Shown: positions 58,115 to 59,672 of the stretch, piece by piece
Layout: each line of letters opens with the position of its first letter
Numbering within the stretch: the first letter of the stretch is position 1
Source of the DNA: Anaerolineales bacterium
Lineage (GTDB): Bacteria; Chloroflexota; Anaerolineae; Anaerolineales; UBA4823
Assembly: GCA_016929095.1 (NCBI GenBank)
Contig: JAFGJM010000042.1
Location: forward strand, 1 to 59,672
DNA: 59,672 nt
Direction of reading: 5' to 3'
Program-made: the position numbers and the translations under genes
Notes under the pieces: model-generated
Database searches by the model: none
What the model saw: the letters and a program-made list of their open reading frames with translations, nothing else
Told to the model about the DNA's origin: nothing

Positions 58115-59297
58115 AGAATGGAAACGTTATAAACTTGAAGATATAGCAAACTTTTATGATCATAAAAGGGTGCCATTAAATTCAAGAGAAAGAGAAGATA
58201 GAAAGGGAATATACCCGTATTACGGAGCTTCTGGTATTGTTGACTTTATTGATGATTATATTTTTAATGGTGATTATGTACTCATTTCAGAAGATGGAGA
58301 AAATTTACGTTCAAGACAAACCCCAATAGCATTCAGAGCCACCGGTAGATTTTGGGTAAATAATCATGCGCATGTAATTAAAGGAAAAGAGCCATTTATA
58401 AATGATTGGATAATATATTTTTTTCATAGCTTTGATATTAATCCTTATATAACTGGTGCTGTTCAACCAAAATTAAATCGAGAAAATCTTGAATTAATCG
58501 AAATTCCTTTGCCTAAGGTAAATGATGCTAAAAAAATCATTTCTATACTCAAAAGCCTCGACGATAAGATTGAACTCAATCGCCAGATCAACGCCACTTT
58601 GGAAGCCATTGCCCAGGCGATATTCAAGGAATGGTTTGTGAATTTCAATTTTCCCGGCGCGACGGGTGAGATGGTGGAAGCAGGGGATGTTGGGGCGGGT
58701 TCCGAACCTGCCCGTACAAGGATGATTCCGAAGGGGTGGAGGGTAGGGGAATTAGGTGAAATATGTAAGAATATTAGAATTGGTGTACAACCCAAAGAAA
58801 TTTCACCTGATGCTTTTTATGTTGGATTAGAACATATTCCAAGAAAAACTTTGGGTCTAACCACATGGGGTTATGCACATAGTGTGGGTAGTCAAAAATC
58901 ATATTTTAGAAAATACGAAATTCTTTTCGGAAAGCTTCGTCCATATTTCCATAAAGTTTGTATCGCTCCTTTTGATGGTATATGTTCGACGGATATATTA
59001 GTTATTGAGCCAATAAAATGCGATTATTTCTCATTTTGTATAAATCATTTATATAGTGATGAATTAATCTCATTTGTGAGTGCAATTGCAGATGGCACAC
59101 GTATGCCTAGGGTTGATTGGAATTCGATTAGCAAATATTCAATAATTATTCCTGATGAAAATATCATGATTCAATTCAATCGATGTGCAATTTCTCTTTA
59201 TAAAAAAATTTTGGAAAACAATAATCAATCTAATGCATTGGCAACAATCCGTGATTCACTCATGCCCAAATTAATGAGCGGGGAGATTGAGGTGTGA
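58104..59297 (+). CDS. hsdS: Type I restriction-modification specificity subunit
   Basis: 397 residues from ATG 58104 (a TTG six bases upstream is rejected). Two target-recognition domains set the DNA site: TRD1 about 1-135, TRD2 about 205-360. Each is followed by a conserved helical spacer: ILKSLDDKIELNRQINATLE and AIAQAIFKEWFVNF in the centre, LATIRDSLMPKLMSGEIEV at the end. The central linker carries VGAGSEPART, encoded by a REP-like palindrome (58691-58717). TRD sequences are AT-rich compared with the central repeat, as expected for exchanged recognition modules. Translationally coupled to the duplicated hsdM tail. Its stop overlaps the transposase start (GTGA). Confidence 0.95.
   Translation: MIYKEWKRYKLEDIANFYDHKRVPLNSREREDRKGIYPYYGASGIVDFIDDYIFNGDYVLISEDGENLRSRQTPIAFRATGRFWVNNHAHVIKGKEPFINDWIIYFFHSFDINPYITGAVQPKLNRENLELIEIPLPKVNDAKKIISILKSLDDKIELNRQINATLEAIAQAIFKEWFVNFNFPGATGEMVEAGDVGAGSEPARTRMIPKGWRVGELGEICKNIRIGVQPKEISPDAFYVGLEHIPRKTLGLTTWGYAHSVGSQKSYFRKYEILFGKLRPYFHKVCIAPFDGICSTDILVIEPIKCDYFSFCINHLYSDELISFVSAIADGTRMPRVDWNSISKYSIIIPDENIMIQFNRCAISLYKKILENNNQSNALATIRDSLMPKLMSGEIEV
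58691..58717. repeat. REP-like palindrome inside hsdS
   Basis: GGGCGGGTTC and GAACCTGCCC are near-perfect inverted arms. In frame they encode VGAGSEPART in the linker between the two halves of HsdS. Same peptide as in the transposase at 59567. Confidence 0.75.
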
Positions 59298-59672
59298 CTT
59301 ATAATCCTACCGTTCACCATCGTAAATCCATTCGTTTGAAGGGGTATGATTATTCGCGGGCGGGGGCGTATTTTATTACGGTATGCGCCTATCAACGGGA
59401 ATCCCTATTCGGGGATATCATTGGCGGGGAAATGCGATTGAATGAATATGGCAATATTGTGTGGCAAACATGGAATGATTTGGTCAACCATGTGCCTGGT
59501 ATCGAATTGGGTGAATTTGTGGTCATGCCCAACCATATTCATGGAATTATTATCATCACGAACACCGTAGGGGCGGGTTCAGAACCCGCCCCTACGGCAA
59601 CAACCGCCCCTACGGCAACAACCGCCCCTACGGCAACAACCGCCCCTACGGCAACAACCGCCCCTACGGCAA
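59294..59672 (+). CDS. REP-associated tyrosine transposase (HUH, IS200-like), 5' part, cut by window end
   Basis: At least 126 codons from GTG 59294, overlapping the hsdS stop. N-terminus HHRKSIRLKGYDYSRAGAYF then ITVCAYQRESLFG is characteristic of RAYT/Y1 transposases, with the HUH motif in VVMPNHIHGIII. The catalytic Tyr would lie beyond the window. After the HUH motif the frame runs through a perfect REP palindrome (VGAGSEPAPT) and then an (ATTAPT)n hexapeptide from an 18-bp tandem repeat, which continues to the edge. Whether the protein is still active is unclear. Such transposases are thought to mobilise REP elements. Confidence 0.88.
   Translation, partial: MTYNPTVHHRKSIRLKGYDYSRAGAYFITVCAYQRESLFGDIIGGEMRLNEYGNIVWQTWNDLVNHVPGIELGEFVVMPNHIHGIIIITNTVGAGSEPAPTATTAPTATTAPTATTAPTATTAPTA
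59565..59597. repeat. Perfect 16-bp REP palindrome inside the transposase gene
   Basis: CCGTAGGGGCGGGTTC (59565-59580) and its exact reverse complement (59582-59597) around a single A. The best-preserved copy of the family also seen in hsdM, hsdS and, degenerately, at 53442. Confidence 0.9.
59598..59672. repeat. 18-bp tandem repeat, at least four copies
   Basis: CAACAACCGCCCCTACGG repeated at 59598, 59616, 59634 and 59652, with a partial unit at the edge. The unit contains CCGCCCCTACGG, the right arm of the adjacent REP palindrome, so the array probably grew from it. In frame it encodes a Thr/Ala/Pro hexapeptide. Confidence 0.93.

Noticed and set aside
59598..59672. Possible CRISPR array at the window end
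   Set aside because: It is a head-to-tail 18-bp tandem repeat with no spacers, derived from the adjacent REP arm.
55204..59672. Toxin-antitoxin module built on Fic
   Set aside because: The inhibitory S-x-x-x-E-N motif is within the Fic protein itself (class II), so no separate antitoxin gene is needed or seen.

Overview
The window most resembles a chromosome segment of Chloroflexota, probably class Anaerolineae. This is an inference from gene content, not from a database search. It rests on large secreted proteins ending in a short aromatic-x-L/M-P-hydrophobic tail, an rpsB-tsf-pyrH-frr-uppS-cdsA translation and lipid block, multi-PAS kinases, tandem chemoreceptors, and many short palindromic repeats. 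I saw no rRNA, tRNA or CRISPR array.

Layout. 1-10.4 kb: a giant subtilisin-like protease (minus strand), a membrane-anchored alpha/beta hydrolase and a very long mosaic beta-propeller protein, separated by repeat-rich spacers. 10.7-12.5 kb: a compact operon of a helix-hairpin-helix membrane protein, a VOC protein and a luciferase-like oxidoreductase. 12.5-25.4 kb: mostly single genes, namely a solo GltD-type oxidoreductase, an orphan LolD-type ATPase, an 884-codon reading frame of about 60-residue repeats, a MalY/PatB lyase, a trypsin-like protease, a DDN-type protein, an MBL hydrolase, a HAD phosphatase, an AIM24-like protein and a WYL regulator. 25.4-28.3 kb: a CheY-like protein, a GyrI-like effector-binding protein and phosphofructokinase. 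The WYL gene and the GyrI-like gene share an operator sequence. 28.7-38.7 kb: a signalling block with one REC-multiPAS-GAF kinase, two paralogous chemoreceptors and the decayed 5' end of a third. 38.9-44.3 kb: a lipoprotein, then a PadR-controlled metal or oxyanion ABC importer whose binding protein fuses a ModA-type domain to a FecB/BtuF-type domain. 45-55 kb: housekeeping genes gyrA, birA, rpsB, tsf, pyrH, frr, uppS, cdsA, and metK behind a SAM-I riboswitch. 55.2-59.7 kb: a type I restriction-modification locus with a Fic-domain gene between hsdM and hsdS, ending in a REP-associated (HUH) transposase cut by the window edge.

The most notable items are: (1) the hsdM-fic-hsdS locus, where a 93-bp copy of the 3' end of hsdM lies just before hsdS, so fic and hsdS begin in the same stop/start junction; (2) repeat-derived peptides inserted in frame in HsdM, HsdS and the transposase; (3) the ModA-FecB fusion beside a FecCD permease under a perfect-palindrome PadR operator; (4) a shared WYL/GyrI operator; (5) a 132-nt long-range folded element and a vestigial chemoreceptor between the two intact receptor genes.

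Limits. Everything is read by eye. Family names come from motifs and memory, and no alignment, folding or search was run.
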